Assembly (NCBI RefSeq): GCF_003958635.1
Contig: NZ_RSEK01000002.1
Span: 287,572 to 351,571, forward strand
DNA length: 64,000 nucleotides
Direction of reading: 5' to 3'
Source: Altericroceibacterium xinjiangense
Lineage (GTDB): Bacteria; Pseudomonadota; Alphaproteobacteria; Sphingomonadales; Sphingomonadaceae
The notes under the pieces were generated by a model. That model did no database searches and was not told the DNA's origin. It saw only the letters and a program-made list of their open reading frames with translations. The translations under genes were made by a program, and so were the position numbers. Shown one piece after another: positions 59,783-64,000 of this stretch. Position 1 is the stretch's first letter, and each line of letters opens with the position of its first letter.

Positions 59783-59797
59783 GAACATCTCGGGAAC
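59783..59797 (+). promoter_or_regulatory. LexA (SOS) box before uvrA
   Basis: GAAC (59783-59786), seven bases, GAAC (59794-59797). Direct repeats of the form GTTC-N7-GTTC or its reverse complement GAAC-N7-GAAC are the established LexA operator of alphaproteobacteria, and uvrA is one of its best known targets there. It ends 10 bases before the ATG, so LexA would block either promoter clearance or a very short leader. Confidence 0.8.
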
Positions 59798-59807
59798 ATC
59801 GCACTTC

Positions 59808-62756
<2,949 letters not shown>

Positions 62757-62808
62757 CCCGGCCTCCGCCGCCCACCACACGTTCGCCCTTTCGCCCCTGA
62801 TCTTCGTC

Positions 62809-62858
62809 ACCCCGGACGCGATCCGGGGTCCATGCCCCGAGCGCCCAACCTCGGGGCA
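62809..62858. repeat. Two adjacent hairpins after uvrA (REP-like)
   Basis: ACCCCGGA (62809-62816) with TCCGGGGT (62822-62829), loop CGCGA, is followed three bases later by TGCCCCGAG (62833-62841) with CTCGGGGCA (62850-62858). The first, in its CGTCACCCCGGA..TCCGGGGTCCATG context, matches a palindromic extragenic element I know to be widespread in Sphingomonadales and Rhizobiales. They begin 52 bp after the uvrA stop and may protect or terminate its mRNA. Confidence 0.65.
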
Positions 62859-62899
62859 ATACCCGGAAACCCGCGCCCCGCATCCGCGTTATCGAAGCG

Positions 62900-62938
62900 C
62901 GGAGGGGCGCCATTCCTCATCGCGCTGGCGCCCCTCCG
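62900..62938. promoter_or_regulatory. 12-bp perfect stem in leader of the CHRD-like gene
   Basis: CGGAGGGGCGCC (62900-62911) pairs perfectly with GGCGCCCCTCCG (62927-62938), loop of 15 bases. It ends just before the Shine-Dalgarno GAGGAGGAG (62944-62952) of the gene starting at 62961. It may be the third unit of the REP-like group or a leader structure affecting translation. No T-run follows, so it is a poor terminator. Confidence 0.55.
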
Positions 62939-62960
62939 GATGACGAGGAGGAGACCGACC

Positions 62961-63383
62961 ATGCGCACCATCATCCCCGCCGTCGCTGCCATCGCGCTCG
63001 GCGCCGCAACCCTGTCCGCCCCCGCTGCCGCCCAGCAGGAGGCGAACCCCTACCAGACCAGCCACCCGATCATCAGCGCGCCCCTGAACATCGGCGGAGC
63101 CGGTTCCTTCACCGGCGTGATCGATCCCGCGACACGAGAGATGTGCTACGGCCTCAACGCGCCGGGTCTCGGCCAGCCCACCTCGGCGTACATTCGTCCC
63201 AGTGCAGAGGGGAGCCGCCCCGTGCTGACGCTCGAAACCCCGGTGAACGGAGCCAGCGGCGCCTGCACCGTCCTCCCCGCCGATCTCGCCCGTTCCCTGA
63301 CTGCCAACCCGAGCGCCTACACCCTCGAGGTCGCCACCGCGATGTACCCGAACGGCGCGGTGAGGGCGCAATTGGAGGGGTAG
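62961..63383 (+). CDS. Secreted CHRD-like small protein
   Basis: This encodes a 140-residue protein. Residues 1-25 are a Sec signal (R-T-I-I-P-A-V-A-A-I, ending A-A-A-Q). The rest resembles a single CHRD domain as found in bacterial secreted proteins: a G-S-F-T-G-V-I-D-P start, a Y-G-L-N-A-P-G-L core, and an end Y-P-N-G-A-V-R-A-Q-L like the P-x-G-x-I-R-G-Q-L of that family. The usual central H-I-H is replaced by A-Y-I-R, so the match is weak. It has two cysteines that could form a disulfide. The ATG at 62961 has a very strong ribosome-binding site. Function unknown; the last well-formed gene before the composition changes. Confidence 0.65.
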   Translation: MRTIIPAVAAIALGAATLSAPAAAQQEANPYQTSHPIISAPLNIGGAGSFTGVIDPATREMCYGLNAPGLGQPTSAYIRPSAEGSRPVLTLETPVNGASGACTVLPADLARSLTANPSAYTLEVATAMYPNGAVRAQLEG

Positions 63384-63634
63384 GAACGTTTATCGGCTCA
63401 GGCTTTCATTCTCAGCGGGTATGCACGAATGGTTGTGAACGGCGCGTCTGAAGTAGTCAGTGCGGCTAAGCCGGTTCGATGTCCAATTTCGCTTCGCAGG
63501 GACACGTTGAATTGTTGCGCTGGCGAGATGTGAATCCACGGCATTGAGATAGTAGTTCATCATGCAATCGAAAAAAGTTAAAATCGTCGAGAGATTAAGG
63601 TTAAAGTATTTTGGTTGCCGATTAAGTGTCAACT

Positions 63635-64000
63635 TCAGTTATCCGTACGGGCAACCCATTGAGTGTGTTCCCGAGAGAACGCTTGTTCAGCATCATTTAC
63701 GAAGTCCCCGAAATCATCTTCGGTGCGAATTTGGCGGAAGTCGCTGTGCAAGAGACCTATTTCATGTGCGGTAAGGATATATGATGCAGATAACTCGTTG
63801 AACTTCTTTATTTGCATCCATCCGATAATCGAGGCGGCCCCAGCGATAAACATACTTGTGGGGGAAAAATCCATTCTGGGATCATTAGCTTGGTACAACG
63901 AGCTAAATACAGCGAGAGCGTAAACTAGGCTCAGGACTCATTGCGGCAACCAGAAGATGACGGTCGCGGCGATGCAAATCGCGGACATGAAGGTGTGGGC
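63635..64000 (-). pseudogene. SLATT-like two-TM protein, interrupted and cut by the window edge
   Basis: On the minus strand the frame from the window edge reads hydrophobic residues ending F-W-L-P-Q, then an in-frame TGA (63938-63940), then V-L-S-L-V-Y-A-L-A-V-F-S-S-L and a second hydrophobic segment ending I-I-G-W-M-Q. The last part, with E-L-S-A-S-Y-I-L-T-A-H-E-I-G and S-R-E-H-T-Q-W-V-A-R, resembles the C-terminus of SLATT/DUF4231 membrane effectors, which occur with nucleotide-signalling defence genes. The stop falls inside a helix where Trp (TGG) would fit. Without it only 87 codons from TTG 63898 could be made, with no good ribosome site. DNA here is clearly more AT-rich than the rest of the window. 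The upstream part and any partner genes lie outside. Confidence 0.5.

Larger units (their letters stand above)
59238..59807. other. 570-bp gene-free stretch between lysozyme and uvrA
   Basis: No credible gene is seen. It contains the lysozyme promoter side (an AT-rich patch near 59300-59345), a REP-like block at 59531-59560 (CTCCC...GGGAG followed by GGCCGGGGGTGG), a double hairpin element at 59604-59643, a small GGGGGCG/TCCCCC palindrome near 59658-59670, and the LexA box before uvrA. Its third-position and codon patterns do not look coding in any frame. Confidence 0.7.

Noticed and set aside
63390..63632. 80-codon minus-strand frame after the CHRD-like gene
   Set aside because: No ribosome-binding site, no recognisable motif and atypical composition; could be a remnant but cannot be supported.

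Overview
The window is GC-rich, densely packed chromosomal DNA from an alphaproteobacterium, most likely Sphingomonadales and probably the Erythrobacter/Altererythrobacter side. This placement is an inference. It rests on the addB-addA-trxA and mfd-sdhE/recG gene orders, an AmgK-MurU peptidoglycan recycling pair, two genes of the kind called exosortase A-associated, a LexA box of the form GAAC-N7-GAAC before uvrA, and heavy use of ATGA, GTGA and TTGA stop/start overlaps. Nearly everything is core housekeeping. No CRISPR array, intact transposon or prophage was seen.

Layout. 1-2.2 kb: the 3' end of a mutT-like NUDIX gene, tRNA-Arg(ACG), a low-complexity lipoprotein and an L,D-transpeptidase whose N-terminus is problematic. 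2.2-7.8 kb: a phospholipase D-like enzyme, folE, a divergent MurA-like enzyme, a convergent peroxiredoxin, and ahcY. 8-18.9 kb: a co-directional run of a degenerate PAS/histidine-kinase-like protein, tsaE, amgK, murU, addB, addA and trxA, in which tsaE-amgK-murU and addB-addA are joined by 4-base overlaps. 18.9-27.1 kb: an inositol monophosphatase-family enzyme coupled to argJ, a small secreted protein, secA, two convergent MFS transporters and tRNA-Asn(GTT). 27.1-34.1 kb: nadK, mfd and sdhE on the minus strand, divergent from recG. 34.1-39.1 kb: a short-form cytochrome bd oxidase with a 47-codon DUF2474 subunit gene, then lolC-lolD and a small hypothetical. 39.1-47 kb: dnaE, a lipoprotein, a flavin monooxygenase-like gene lacking a normal start codon, moaB, a lytic transglycosylase and a degenerate uracil-DNA glycosylase-fold protein. 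47.1-54.7 kb: ETF-ubiquinone oxidoreductase, ispE, an N-formylglutamate amidohydrolase-like gene, ilvD, nnrE/nnrD and an m5U methyltransferase. 54.7-57.8 kb: a divergent acyl carrier protein facing an AMP-dependent ligase and a PLP decarboxylase. 57.8-63.4 kb: a lipoprotein, a GH24 lysozyme, uvrA and a small CHRD-like secreted protein. 63.4-64 kb: an AT-richer edge with a SLATT-like two-TM protein interrupted by a stop codon.

Themes. Envelope and peptidoglycan turnover recurs: L,D-transpeptidase, the MurA paralogue, AmgK/MurU, lytic transglycosylase, lysozyme and LolCD. So does DNA repair: AddAB, Mfd, RecG, UvrA and the UDG-like protein. The least explained items are the ACP-ligase-decarboxylase trio, the MurA paralogue, the kinase-like protein without a phospho-acceptor domain, two genes whose best start codon is ATC, the stacked hairpins around uvrA, and the broken SLATT gene at the right edge. 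No complete new system is demonstrated; the trio is the best candidate for unexplored chemistry.
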